This document shows positions 45,091 through 57,799 of a stretch of 64,000 nucleotides of DNA, piece after piece. The notes beneath the pieces are model-generated. The model had not been told where the DNA came from. It did no database searches and saw nothing but the letters and a program-made list of their open reading frames with translations. Source of the DNA: Nyssa sinensis (lineage: Eukaryota; Streptophyta; Magnoliopsida; Cornales; Nyssaceae); assembly GCA_008638375.1 (NCBI GenBank), contig CM018050.1:26727097-26791096 (forward strand), given 5' to 3'. Both the position numbers and the translations under genes were made by a program. Each line of letters opens with the position of its first letter. The stretch's first letter is position 1.

Positions 45091-47227
45091 ATGGCTCCCA
45101 ATCTTCGTCCAAGGAAAAGTTCTCAAAACCTTCAAAACTTGCCTTCAACTAGAAGAGGAAGGGGGCAAACGTTTGATCACTTACAGCAACAACTCGATCG
45201 GATCCAACGACAGTCCGATCTAATGTAAAAGCAGCTCCTCGCCATGTCCCAGGCCTTGGCCTCCATAGCCCAGAACTAGCAAACCAATCCCATTCAACCT
45301 CTCACAAGCATAGCTAATGAAGGGGTCGACCTCCTGCTACCACCACGGGCGGAGGACCTTATAATCAGGAGACCCCTAACATGTAGTCGGTACACCTTTA
45401 TGGTACCACTCACATAGGGGGTGATCCCTAACCATCAACTACAGCAGGGAGATGGATGCCTGCTTTTTATCCCATTATCCATTATCAAAGCAGGACAAGG
45501 ATTCCAACTTTAGCAACTTTGGGGGCCAATCCCACATCGCTTGAGTTTTAGCCTCCACCGGCACTAGTCCCCCTAGTCCATGGAGGGCAACGCCCCCCTG
45601 CCGCTACTGAGCAAAATCATCCCCTTCATATTGGGACTTGAGGCTGCAAGACAAGGCCAATAACAACCAGTCCTACCTAGAATTCCTCAAAGAATGGAAG
45701 AAATAGCAGACTCCATGGAGCAAACCATCTTTACCAAAGGGACCTACGTCCCTCAAGAGCAAGATGAACTAGCAAAGTTGCTCGGAAGGTTTGCCACTCT
45801 GTTCACTCTTGCCATAATGGCGGAATAGCGGCCCAAGAAATTTGTTGTCCTGAAGTTCACCCTATATGATGGGTCTGAGAATCCTAGGGGACCATCTCTC
45901 CCACTAACAGCACACGATGGCCCTACACAGGGCTATTGATGCCTTCATGTGCTATACCTTCGTGACAAACCTCAAGGGTACTGCTCTGAAGTGGTTCCAC
46001 AGCCTTCATCGAAAGTCAATCATCAACTTCTATGAGCTCAGCAGGAGGTTCCTTGATCGATTCCTGACCAATAGGAAGTTGAGAAAAGGTCCAGAATTTC
46101 TGCTCACCATAAAGCAAACCATGAGGGAGTCACTTCGGAAGTACATCACTTGATTCAATACCGAGCTCACAGAGATAACAAACTGCAGTTCGAACTTTCT
46201 TGTGGCAGCCCTCACCTCTGGCTTGGGGCCTGGATGCTTTTAGGACTCTTTGACGAAGAATCCCCCCGTTGACATGGCTACACTTATAGAGCGGGCATGA
46301 AAGTACATAAACCTAGAGGATACGAAGATGTCCTTTCGAAAGGCCAAAGAGCAGGCTTAGAAAGATGACCACACCAAGAAAAGGGAGTCCAGCGTAACCA
46401 AGAAAAGGGTCAGAAGTCCTGACAAGAGGGCGACACCTAGAACTCAAAGTAACCCTAACTCTAAAAGGTACGAAACATTCACACCTCTGAATGCCTCCCT
46501 CATTCACATACTCCAGCAGGTACAGACACGTGAGGACTTGAGGTGGCCAGAACCATTGAAGAATAGTCCTGACTCCAGGGATCAGAGCAAATATTGCTAC
46601 TTTCATAAAGACCATGGATACACCACTAATGAATGCAGAGCTCTCAAACATGAAATTGAACAGCTCATCAGAAGAGGGCATCTGCGGGAGTTCATCCGTC
46701 AGGACGGAAGGCAAAATCGTAATGACAGGTCACAACAAAGGAGACAAGAGCAGAGGCTTGAACAAAGGGAGGCTCAGAATGAACAACCGCACTAGAATAA
46801 TCAAGTCATCTTTGTCCTCCATGCCGACAACTCATTGATCGGAATGTCCAACAAAGCCAGGAAGTGCTATGCTTGGGAGGCAAGGGCAGAACACAACATC
46901 CTTCAGATCTCTGCCAATGAGAAAAGGCTAAGGCCTGCACCGCAAATCCAGTTTTTAGAGCTGGATTTCGTTGGAGTATACTACCTCACAGTGACGCCCT
47001 TGTCATCTCGCTCAAGTTTGTCAATTTTGAGATCAGAAGAGTTCTGGTGGACACGGGTAGCTCCACCAATGTGCTGTTCTATGAGCCCTTTCAACACATG
47101 AAGCTCAACACCAATGATATCAAGGCCACCACTACTGTAATGGCGGAGTTCGATGGGAACCTCAGCACCCTACTGGGCAAGATAGACCTCCCGACCACAA
47201 CAGGAGAGGGAGACGCTCAGAAGACAA
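45091..47227 (+). pseudogene. Tat element T2 gag and truncated protease
   Basis: The start MAPNLRPRKSSQNLQNLPS at 45091 is followed by stops in the N-terminal part. The capsid domain is clearest at 45917-46153 (TFVTNLKGTALKWFHSLHRK, NFYELSRRFLDRF). The zinc-type YCYFHKDHGYTTNEC and KHEIEQLIRRGHLREF lie at 46590-46700. A frameshift near 46990 precedes the protease active site VLVDTGSSTNVLFY (47041 onward). The protease breaks off after GEGDAQKTN, before the second conserved loop seen in T1. Gag and protease of an inactive retroelement. Confidence 0.8.
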
Positions 47228-47442
47228 ATATTATTTTATTATTTTAAATTATTTTTTTTAAAAAATTTATTTTTTTTCTTTTGGGAAAAAAGTAAAAATA
47301 AAAAAGATCTCATTTCCAAATTGACTTGAGCAACTTGACATCAAGTGCACTTGCCATTCACAGTCAACCCTGGCCACATAATAATTTTAGGAGTTAACTT
47401 GTAAGAAGAAAAAAAAAAGTCAAGTGCATCAAGGCTAATCAG
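47228..47442. other. AT-rich flank
   Basis: T-rich start (possible scar of the T2 truncation), then unremarkable sequence up to the hAT-like element. Confidence 0.4.
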
Positions 47443-48530
47443 CAGGGGTGTATAAAAAAAATCGAGAATTCATATATCCGAATTCATCTGAATCAAATAG
47501 ATTGAGTTGAGTCGGGTTTAAAAATAGTTTGGGTGGGGTTGATTCTAAAACTAAAATATTAGGGTTGATTCCAGTTTAAAATTCAGATAAACTAACCCAA
47601 TCCAAGAACCGAACTCCGAATAAAAATATTTATAAAAAATAAAGAAAATTATATATATAATGTGATTTATAAGTACTATATATATATATTAAATTATACA
47701 TTTACAGTATTAATATATTATATATATATATAATTAATTAATTAGATGTATTTAATATTTCATGATCCAATTGTTGTAAGTGGACTCACAAGCAAGATTC
47801 TTATTTCGGTGTCGGTAAATAAATAATTACCATTATTTTATATTTTATATTTTATATTTCATAATAAAATACATAAAATATACGTGTATATATTTATATA
47901 AATTGTTGTACATATATTTCATTGTTTATATATACATATATATATATATAAACGGTTGTACATATAATATATAAATATTTTTTATATAAGTAAAGCCTGC
48001 TATAAATAAAATATATATAATATGTATATATACATATATACATACATACATGTACATATATATAATCATAGATACATACATATATATATATATATATATA
48101 ACATGTTATAACCTGTATATATACATAATATATATAACATGTTATACTTGCACATATATATATATATATATTATGTAACCTGTTATATATAAAATATATA
48201 ATATGTATATAGCATATATACATATAACCTACTTTATATATAATATGTATAACCTGTTTTATATATATATTATATATAATAAGTATATAACATATATAGA
48301 TATATACTTGCAGATAATTAGAATCGAATTTTTAGAGAGAGAAATAAATAATAAATTTGGTATGTCAGGTAAAATTGAATCCAACCTGACCCAAATATTT
48401 TTGAATTAGGTCGGTTCGGTTCTATCATTGTTGCGGTTCTATTCAGGTTCTAATTTTTTAGAACTGTTTAAGGTCAGATCGGTTTCAATTCTTTTGTAAT
48501 CCGACCCAACCCGACCCATGTGCACCCCTA
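47443..48530. mobile_element. Non-autonomous hAT-like element (1088 bp)
   Basis: The left end CAGGGGTGTATAAA and right end, whose reverse complement is TAGGGGTGCACATGGG, form short terminal inverted repeats of the kind common in plant hAT-type elements (TAGGGGTG). Flanks CTAATCAG (47435-47442) and CTAATTAG (48531-48538) are an 8-bp target duplication with one mismatch; 8 bp is the hAT size. The subterminal regions contain GGGTTGGGTCGGA-like words on both sides. The middle (about 47640-48300) is almost pure TA-rich repeat. No transposase is present. Confidence 0.75.
47640..48310. repeat. (TA)n-rich core of the hAT-like element
   Basis: Long runs of TATATA with interspersed ACATGTTATA and TATACATACA words. 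It can fold extensively on itself. ORFs here are low-complexity artefacts. Confidence 0.85.
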
Positions 48531-48538
48531 CTAATTAG

Positions 48539-49291
48539 TGCCTAACTTAATGATAATTTACGAATTATATTCTATTATTTGTATAAAAAAAAGGGTAATA
48601 GTTTTGTAGAAGAAGATAGTGGTTATGGTTTTGAGAAAATCAAATAAAATAGGAAAATTGTCATTCCTTTTCCTTTTATTTGACTCTTTTTGAAAGAGAT
48701 AAGATCAGATCAATTTCAAATATTTAATTAATATTTTTTTATTGAATATACATATTAAAGTATGTAATATACATGTGGTAAGATTTATGTTGGTTCGGAG
48801 TCAGATTAGGAATTGGAGTAAAAAGACTAATGTTAGGGGAGCACAATAAATATATAAAGAAGAAGATTTAACATTTAATTGTTTGTGTTTGTTTATATGT
48901 AATTGTGCTTTGAGATGGTGGTCCTGTTGTAGGATATCAATTCTCGAGGGACCACTGAACAATGAAACTGTTCAATTTAGACATACATTTCACCACAAGA
49001 AACAGAGAAGATACCCCAGAGTTTGGGGTTGAAAAGATCATGGCGGGGTTGAAAAGATCATGGCGGGCTTGAAAAGTCAAGTCAAGTCAAGTCATCACTT
49101 TAGCAATAAATAAAATCAATTATTTAGTAGAAGAAATAATGGTGGGCGAGTCATGCGCACCTCTTAGACCAACAATATCTCATGTATTGTAGGCAGAAAC
49201 TGATACATCTTCATCACAACAAACAGATCTCTTCTCTTAGACCAACAATTTCTCCATCAATTTACTTCTTGCAACCTCTAGCCTATTAGCA
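48539..49291 (+). promoter_or_regulatory. NLR upstream region and leader
   Basis: No ORF. It holds the 50-bp sequence shared with 15458-15517 (48925-48976) and a 20-bp direct repeat GGGGTTGAAAAGATCATGGC (49025-49044, 49045-49064, partial third copy), followed by a short GTCAA pentanucleotide run. No single TATA box stands out; TATATAAAGAAG at 48852-48863 is a candidate about 430 bp before the ATG. Confidence 0.4.
49025..49096. repeat. 20-bp direct repeats upstream of the NLR
   Basis: Two exact 20-bp units and a diverged third, then GTCAA repeated four times. Located 195-270 bp before the NLR start codon. Confidence 0.85.
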
Positions 49292-51923
49292 ATGGCAGAA
49301 CAAATTCTCTTTAACTTCGCTGAAAATATTCTGCTGAAGTTGGGTTCCAGTGCTCTCCAACAAATTGGATTGGCATGGGGTGTCACAAAGGAGTTGGAAA
49401 AGCTGGGTAACACAATATCTACAGTTCGAAATGTCCTTCTTGATGCACAAGAACAGCAGATTAGCAACCGTGCTGTTAAAGAATGGCTTGAAAGGCTTAA
49501 TGACATAGTCTACGATGTTGATGATTTGGTGGACGAATTTGCCACTGATGCTTTGAGAAGGGAGGTGGAAATTCATGGAAGTATAATAAGAGAGGTACGC
49601 TACTTCTTTACACGATCAAATCCATTTAAATTTCGTTATGGCATGGGGCGTAAAATAAGGGATGTTAGGGAGAGACTAGATGAGGTTGCAAAAGATATGA
49701 GAGACTTTAAGTTTGTAGTGAGACGTGTGGACAGGCCAATTGAGAGAAGAGTAAGGGAGGAAACCTACTCTTTTCCTAGTTCAAAAATTGTGGGGAGAGA
49801 AAATGATAAAGAAGCTATAATACAATTGTTAATGCACTCCACAGACGAAGAGAATGTTTCCATCATTCCTATAGTGGGACTAGGGGGCCTGGGAAAGACG
49901 ACACTAGCACAGTTGGTGTACAATGATGATAGGGTCCAAAGTCAGTTTCAAGAAACATTATGGGTATGCGTCTCCAATGACTTTGATTTAAGAAAGGTCA
50001 TAGAAAAAATAGTAAAATCGGTTGGAGATACTGGCAGCGACAACTTAAAAATTGAACAGTTACAAAGTCGCCTTCGACAAATATTGGGAAATAAAAAAAT
50101 TTTCCTTGTTTTGGATGATGTATGGAATGAGGATCTTGTAAAATGGAGAAATTTCAAAGATTTGTTGATGGTTGGGGGCAAGGGAAGTAAAATCATTGTA
50201 ACTACCCGTAGTGAAAAAGTTGCTGAAATTATGGGTACAGATCCATCATATGTTCTTAAGGGTCTTTCAAATGATGATTCTTTATCTGTGTTGTTGAAAT
50301 GGGCATTTAAACAAGGAGATGAGGAAAAGCATCAAGATCTAGTCAATATTGGAAGAGAAATAGTGAAAAAATGTGGAGGAGTTCCTTTGGCGGCAAGGAC
50401 TTTAGGAGCCTTGTTGTTTTCAAAAATTGATGTACATTATTGGTTGCAGGTGAGAGACAATGAAATATGGGAATTGGTGCAAAAAGATTATGATATTTTA
50501 CCCGTATTAAAGTTGAGTTATGATCAAATGTCATTTTATTTGAAACATTGCTTTGCCCATCTTTCCCTAATTGAAAAGGATGGAGTGTTTTCGAAACATG
50601 TGATAATTTATTTATGGATGGCCCTAGGATTTATAGAGTCATCAAATCAAAATGAAGAACTAGAAGATATAGGTGAAAGTTATTTCAATGAGTTGGTGAG
50701 GAGATCCTTTATTGAAGTTGCAGAAGAAGAAGAAGAGTTCAAAATGCATGATCTTGTTCACGATCTTGCACAATTTGTGGCAGCTAGTGAATGCTTAACT
50801 ATCAAGTCCACTACTAAATCAATTCCTGAAAGAGTTCGTCATGTAAATTTCGATTCTAGTTTACATGAGGAATTTCCAAGACCCTTGCTAGAGGTAAAGA
50901 AGTTGCGTACCATCTCTATTGGACTAGGATTTGAATCAATCATCCAATCAGTAATCTTGAATTTTAGATTCTTGCGTGTATTGATTTTCTACAATGTCAA
51001 CTTTAAGGTGCCGAGTTCCATTGGAGATATAAAGCATTTAAGGTTGTTTGGCCTCGTAAGGAATCGTGGTGCAAAAACCCTACCTGAATCTTTTGGAAGG
51101 TTGGTCAACTTACAATATGTGGATCTACGTGGAACATATCTCAATGAGTGGCCAAAAACTTTTGTCAACCTACGATTTTTGGGGTTGTCAACAAGATTAA
51201 CTAGTCTGCCAGAGAAAGTGATTGGTCGGTTGACTTCTCTTAGAACATTAATTATCTGTAATAGTTATGAATTGACTTCTTTAACTGAAGCTATGGGAAA
51301 GATCACTCGCCTTCGAACATTGGCAGTAGCTAATTGTCCAAAGCTGGTTTCGTTTCCATCTTGAGTGAGAAACCTCACTGCCCTCAAGGAATTGATAGTA
51401 GATGATTGTCCAAATCTGGTAACGCTATCAGAGTCGTTTGCAAGTCTCACATCACTTCGAATGGTTGAAATTACAGGCTGCCCTAAATTGTTGTCTCTAC
51501 CAGAAGGGATTGATCGTGTCCCTATAGTTAAAATTAATGGGAGGGACCTCCACAAGCACGGGCTTATCGCTCTACAGGTGTTGCTCATTATCCTTCTCAA
51601 CCTTACATCCTTTTTTTTGTCACTGTTAAAATGTCTTATTATTGAATGTAAAAATCAATCACATAATTAATTCTCTTTTGGCTACAATTTCTTTAGTTGA
51701 ATCAAGCTCCGATGATGACTGGTGTACGACAAGAGTTACAATGCAAGACCATCAAAATGAACAAGAGGGTAAGGATGTGTTGGTTTTTCCCATTATCCTA
51801 CGTACTCAACCTTACTGAATGTAAAAAAATAAATCACATTATTATGTTTGTCTATATTTTCTTCAGTTCGACGGTTCAATGGTAAAAGAAAAAGATCCAG
51901 TGCAACAGAATCAGAATGAATAG
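49292..51923 (+). CDS. CC-NB-ARC-LRR resistance-type receptor with premature stop
   Basis: An intracellular immune receptor of the CNL class, close in layout to RGA2-like proteins. The start ATG 49292 (MAEQILFNFAENILLKLGSS) has good context. The coiled coil with DVDDLVDEF spans about residues 1-150. NB-ARC spans about 165-450: P-loop GLGGLGKTTLAQ (about 196), LWVCVSNDFD, kinase-2 LVLDDVW (about 272), GSKIIVTTRS, GGVPLAA (about 361). MHD (KMHDLVHDL) is at about 483. LRRs follow. A TGA at 51362-51364 ends the ORF at 690 residues, yet the same frame continues with regular LRRs (LTALKELIVDDCPNLVTL) to a donor at 51577. Exons 51697-51768 and 51867-51923 keep frame to a TAG. It is either a single-mutation pseudogene or a truncated receptor; transcripts would decide. 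No paralogue lies in the window. Confidence 0.9.
51362..51364 (+). other. In-frame TGA interrupting the NLR
   Basis: The stop falls between two LRRs (CPKLVSFPS before, VRNLTALKEL after). Seventy-one codons after it still encode LRR-type sequence, so the mutation appears recent. Confidence 0.85.
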
Positions 51924-54429
51924 AATGGTAACTCTCGCACGCTCTGGTTTATTTCATAACAGTTAGTTTAGCATTATAAATTGGTCATTTTAATCTTTTC
52001 CTTTATTTAGTAATGCTAGATTTGATGGACATGTATGACTAAATTTTGTATAGAAAATGCTTTGTATTTCCAATTTATTCTCTTTTATATCTTCAATGTT
52101 ATTTGTATTTTCAAGTTATTCTCTTTTGTATCTTCAATGTTATACTAATGGTAAACATTTTCTTTTTTCATCATGGCTGAAATTATAATATAATAGAATA
52201 ATGGGATAAATTCAACATTTTCATCATGGCTTTAATTGTTATACTAAACTTGGTGTAACTTTTCATGGTATAATATAATATGAGTGGAGCCAAATCCTTG
52301 CGTGAATAATACATTTCGAATATGACTTTATTACAAGTGATTGTTGTGATGATTATTACTTCATTCACTCTTGTAGTTTAGTTAAAATTCTTTTGTCGCA
52401 ATAAACTACCATACCTTATTAAATTATTTTTTTAGACTGAGTTATTATAGGTGTTAAATAAGTTTATGTTAAATAATAATAATCAAACAAATAATTAATA
52501 AACATCTTAAAATTAAACAAGGAAGGTTATAGTCAAAGAAGAATAAACTTACCATAATGGAGAAATCAGGTGACCTAAAAATTGAAGGGGGGAGAGTTTA
52601 TATGCGAAATAAAACGTATTAAAAAGGTATTATTGTTTGTTTGTTGGCTTGTGAGGGGAATGAATAAATCAATTCTCGTTATTTTGTGAATTCCGTGTTT
52701 GGTAAAAAATAAAGGAACTCATTAATAGTATCGAGAGTTAATAATGACCCATAAAATAGATAAAATAATAAGAGAAAACGGATGAAATTACTAATTCTAT
52801 CACTATTAGTGTAAAACAATCGTAGTAGATATAAATGATGGCTATACAACTCCAGGTTTATAGTTCATAAAAATATCAAATATTCATGCTTTAGGAAAGT
52901 AATAAAAATATCAGATATAAATTTCTCATGACCAATTTAGTCAGTAATGGTAAACATGTCAATCAAACCCAAACATAGAATTACCCATTTAACATTGCCA
53001 TTTCAAGTTCACACTGCGAGTCACTAATATTGCCGTTTAATTTGGTTTATGGCTGTTGCAATTCTTGATTTCCACCATACATATCATTGGGTATTAAAAA
53101 TAGTTATGACCTGTTGCTATTCTTTGAAAATTTTACAAGGCTCTAGTTCTATTAATTAGCATCTTTTATCTCTAATGCTACACTTTTATCATCACTGAAT
53201 CATAGGGGAATTTACTATTTACTCATACGAAGAGGCCGGAAACAACGGAGGAGAGGTGATAAAGATCTAAGCTTTCTCAAAACTCTGCAATGGTGGAAGT
53301 GGGTCTAGGAGTTTTCACAGTATCTATGGAGTCTTGCTGCTATGTTCTATTGGGATTTTTCTTTTTTATTTTATTTATCTATCACCAAGACATTTCTTAG
53401 TGTCAATCTCTCTTTATTGCTAGTTTCATTGATGTATGCTTATTGGTTTGAATATCAAAGCTTCATGTTGTAAATTTCATTCAGTTCATTTTCGTGTTTT
53501 TGTTCTACTTTTTTTTTTATATTATATCCAAGATCGACAATTGTGTTTTATCTGAATTAATAATCATTCGTGCTCCAAATAGGACAATAACTCAGTTAAT
53601 ATAATGGTATTTTCAAAAGTGTGTTTAATTATTTCTATTCAATCATTCCATTCAAGAATGAGAAGATAAAAATAGCAATTATATGTGAATTTTTTGTTTA
53701 TATATCTAAACCTTTTGTAAGTAAACTAATTCCATCTTTGTCTAACCCATGAAAAAAGGAATTAAAAAAAGGTTTAAAATAGAAAACTCCCTCGCTTTTG
53801 GAGTCAGAGGCGATCGATCATATGGAGGATGGATTCCCCTATTTGGCTTACTCCATGCTATAGTGACTCTGACTCTGGGTTTAGACCTTTGGGTCAGTGA
53901 TTTGCTTTGGTTGGTAACTCAATCATTTGTTTTTTTAGTTGAAAATACAACAGATATGACTTGCAAGTTGTATAAAATCAACAAGGCTGCAAGTTAAATC
54001 AAAATCTGGCTCCTGTTAATTAGCCATCTTAACATTATTCTAAAAACTAGCCCATTTTTTTAATATAAAATCTTGCCATTCTATTCCATTCTTTCAAAAT
54101 ATGACCACCTTGTTGATGTCTGGGAAATAGGTAGAACACCCTGCCCTTTTCTTTCCTCAAAATTTAGTCATTTAGTATTTCTACACTCTAGTTCTCATAT
54201 AAATTTTTAAAAATAATATAAGGTTGGAGGGGAGGTCACTGTACGTTGCCAGTAAAAATAGAGGATGTTAGTGTCATTTAAGAAACCTCAAGAGAAATCT
54301 TTGTAATTTTCACTAACCTCGGGGAAGGTCAGTGCAATTTATCCAAATTTATTTTGTTGCCTAAAAAATAGTATTTTTAGTAAATTAATGTTTATAAAGA
54401 TCAGAAATTGAAAACCTATTTTTTGGTCA
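51924..54429. other. Spacer downstream of the NLR, no recognisable gene
   Basis: Long AT-rich region. A short ORF at 53749-53997 (82 residues, with a hydrophobic stretch GLLHAIVTLTLGLDLWVSDLL) has no family resemblance and no codon or splice support. A GC-richer stretch at 53225-53345 (CGAAGAGGCCGGAAACAACGG) might be an untranslated exon of the NLR, which is speculative. Confidence 0.4.
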
Positions 54430-55080
54430 TCCCATCCGAACAAGAGAGTGTCTTCCACCCAAACGCGTGTGGACATTCCAGTGCGGTTTCGTTTGGGAAA
54501 TTTTTAATTTCGTGAAACAACCATTTTCAACTCGGTCTAGGATTGTGTTGCGAATTTTATAGTATAAATAGAGTATACGGTTCTCTTATTGAAGAACCTT
54601 GCCTCTTAAAGCATTGAGTGATATAGATTATCTTTAACTTCATATTTTATTATTTGGTTAGTTCATAGCAAGGTGTTTTTTCTTATTTTAGCTATATACC
54701 TAGTGTAGGAGAGTGCATGTAGGATCATATAATGGTTAAGTATTACAATCATTGCATGGAACTTGTACATTGTGGAAAGTAAATATGAGGATGTGATTGG
54801 TGCTAGGGTGTGCAAAAGCTATTCAAACTGAAGACTATAATGAGAAGTTGTAGATAGACTACAGGAGATCACTGGTGCTGATAGGTTAGTTATTTAGGGA
54901 GAGAGATTTGTCAACTTGTATTGTGTTCTTTTTTACTAGTGGACTTTTGCAACTTGAGGTAGGTTTTCTTCCCTATTAGGGTTTTCCACGTATGATTTGG
55001 TGTCATGCTTATTTATTTTTCTGTGGATGCATGATATTTATTTTGTTTTGATGTTCATGATAATTACATAAACTTAAAAT
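54430..55080 (+). mobile_element. Possible decayed copia-type LTR
   Basis: A TATA-like GTATAAATAGAG at 54561-54572 and a downstream CTTCCCTATTAGGGTTTTCCACG (54969-54991) are in the layout of copia LTR promoter and polyadenylation regions. Termini and target duplication were not identified. Confidence 0.3.
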
Positions 55081-55810
55081 CTTAAATATTCAATAAGAGA
55101 ATTTTTTTATATATAATAATTCATCTTAATTAACAAGAGGTTTTATAAATCTATGTTCCCAATTAATTAGTTTTGAAAGTCTGGTATTTGTTTCCAAACT
55201 AAGCCTCAAAGTGTGAAAATCTTCATAAAGTCCTCTAATATCATGCTATAAAAGTGATCCACCACATTAAATACTCCCAAAACTACTCCCTCTTTTATCA
55301 CGAGATGGAAAAGGGATAATAACAATCATTATCATGAATAATGTAAGGTGAACATTACATGTAAATCATACATAGACAAAAGAAGATATATAAGAGATAA
55401 CAAAGACAATATAGATGTAAGAAAGATAAACTGGTAGATAAATAATAGAAAAATAAAATTGCATCACATACGTCCCAAACATCTTAATGATAAGGAAATA
55501 AACACAGAGTTGTCTAAACATAACTAAGTGATCAAACACACAAAAGGTAGATTATCCCTACCCTGACGTAGCTTTATAGCAAAACTATGTATCATAAGAC
55601 AACTATGGCAGCATTAAAAGGAACACTAGTGCCAAATGAGAAAATGAGACGACTATGAGCAATACCAAATGTGGTGGAATGACTCATTGGTGTAAGAATT
55701 GAACAGACTACCAAGTTATGCAACATGTATTCATTAGTGAGAAGACAATAAGTAAGATAATTGTGGAACTGTGGTCTACCATTAGTTTATAGAGTAAAAG
55801 CAATGAGACC
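55081..55810. other. Spacer, no recognisable gene
   Basis: AT-rich. No ORF, repeat or RNA gene recognised. It may be part of the degenerate retroelement that includes 55811-56080. Confidence 0.35.
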
Positions 55811-56080
55811 CTAAAAAATAATGGCCTCGGGAGAAAATGGAAACTGAAGATCAAAGGCCCTGGTCAAACTTAGGATTGTTGCAATAAGAACCAGAGACAA
55901 ATCAAAATGAATACCACGTACATATGCTTGGGCAACGTCTTGCCCAATCACAATCTTGAGGTTCGCATAGAACTTGCGAACCAATTGCACATCTACTGGA
56001 CCTCGAATAGAGAGAAGAGGAAGCCACCTTCTCCCCATAAACTGTGTGAAAACCATAGTGCCAACAATGTCCTCTCGCAC
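55811..56080 (-). pseudogene. Fragment of a plant transposon ORF (Transposase_32-like)
   Basis: The minus frame reads RRWLPLLSIRGPVDVQLVRK, FYANLKIVIG and AYVRGIHFDLS. The phrase LVRxFYANL followed by a VRG-F segment resembles the Pfam putative plant transposon protein domain found in large, often non-autonomous, plant LTR elements. It has 89 residues where the domain is usually longer, and no companion domains nearby. Its function is unknown even in intact elements. Confidence 0.5.
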
Positions 56081-57799
56081 AATAGTCTACTTATGTAACA
56101 TAGTGCACACCTCATATGTAGAGTAACTCTCAAGTACATAGTGTTAGATTAGAATGGCCTGATAATGTAACCGCGAGGAGCATCCCGCACATCGTATGGA
56201 AATAATAGTGTCTCATCTTGCTAGTGATGTGGTTTTATATGATAATCAATGACAAGTAAGAAAAGAAAACACAAATGAAGACTGTAATATGGCTCTGTGT
56301 TTGTGAAACTACAATAATAGTCCATCTCGTGTTACTCCAACAACTATCCTCTACTAGTCCAGTACCATAAATAACTAGGGTGAGCCATAATGCTCAGTAG
56401 GGTTTTCCAAAACACACAAGCTTATAGCGTACAAAAATTAATGTAAGTCCGATGAGGACAATTTCTAATGTTCAGTATGTAATCCCAAACACACAGCAAT
56501 ATCATCAATCAGATCACAAGTATAAACATGACAATCAAGAGGATAAGACATCACTATGTGTGATACAATAACAGTAATAAGACATTCAATGTACATCGAA
56601 CATGAAGTATATCAACATATACAAACCTTATGAGCACCTCCATTTTCTATTCAAATCAGTCAGAACAACGATATCCAACAACAATATATTTAATACAAGT
56701 CAATAGTATGATAAGGCAAGAAGTGTAATCGCTACACAATCCATGTTTGTCACAAGTACAATCCATAGTACAACAAGTTGGACCTTGACAAGTCCTATAC
56801 TTCTCTTTACTTCTTCCACGGTCCTTTAAGATTACTTAATAGCTCTCGGTAAAGCCTGAGTATTTCTCAAGCAACTAACCTGATGGAAACATATGACTAC
56901 TCGTGTGGGGTTACGGTTCGAAATCAAAGGGAGACACAATTTCTGTCACAAAAGTCCGGTAATACGCATATATTTCCCTTTCTCAAACCGGATCTATCTC
57001 ATTTATAACTTTTCCTTTCTCAACTTACATTGGCCCATTCATAACTTCCCTTTCTCAAGCCTTCAACTATTTCATTTCTATCTATATTATTATCGTCTCA
57101 CAATATGTGGTGCCACACAAGCTTACACCACATCCACATCAATAGTCATACAATAAAACACATGACATCTCAATATACATAAATCATATAATCCTTAGCG
57201 TGTCCATACATGTCTCCAAGGCACAAGTATAATGAATAGTAAAGCATCGGAATAATAATGACAATCATGACAAAAAGGCAGGCAATGATCAAGCATTAGA
57301 ATAATAATAGTCATATCATGAGGACTAATGACAATAATACAATACCAACTAATCAAAATTAGATACTACTCCCAATAGCCATCCGACTATAAGGAGACAC
57401 TACTTGTGTCTGTCATAATGTGTATTAGACATCTCACACATTCCAAGTTCAACTCTCAAGGCCACCCCAACTCTTAACACTAAAATTTCGTAGTGATTTT
57501 TTAAGTTCTCTTAGGTTAATTACGTATTAACCTACATATCGAGTGTCTATTGTCTCAAACGGATATCAAAATGTGTTTTCAGGCCTCAAAAACCCTAAGG
57601 AGGCCCCATCGTAATGTTTCTAAGTCATTTGAATGCTCTTTGAACTCATAAGGGAATTTTCATAATTTTACCAAACAAGTTCACGTTTACCGAGATACTG
57701 TCTTACAAAACTGACCTTGAAATCCGATTTAGAAGGTCCAAAAATTCTAAAGACACTCGCCTTGTATTTTATTAACCCTTTTTGGTATATGTTCCATAC
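56081..57799. other. Non-coding, probably retroelement-derived
   Basis: No convincing ORF. It lies between two minus-strand element fragments and may be their untranslated or LTR sequence, since ATTACGTATTAACCTACATA and AATGCTCTTTGAACTC near 57520-57650 look LTR-like. No ends were found. Confidence 0.3.

Larger units (their letters stand above)
44440..47227 (+). mobile_element. Tat-type Ty3/gypsy retrotransposon (element T2), truncated
   Basis: Plus strand: 5' LTR (44440-45009), primer site (45011), gag (from 45091) and the beginning of the protease, ending abruptly at about 47227 in poly-T/A sequence. The order and peptides parallel element T1 (MAPNL start, ALHRAIDAFMCYTFVTNLKG, VLVDTGSSTNVLFYEP). 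RT, RNase H, integrase, the antisense ORF and the 3' LTR are absent from the window. It inserted into copy E of the duplicated unit. Many stops show it is older or more decayed than T1. Confidence 0.85.

Noticed and set aside
47894..48409. ORFs of 109 and 68 residues in the hAT-like core
   Set aside because: Low-complexity TA repeats give Tyr/Ile-rich frames; no coding signal.
53749..53997. 82-residue ORF as a membrane protein gene
   Set aside because: No family resemblance, no supporting splice or regulatory context, and length is within chance for AT-rich DNA.
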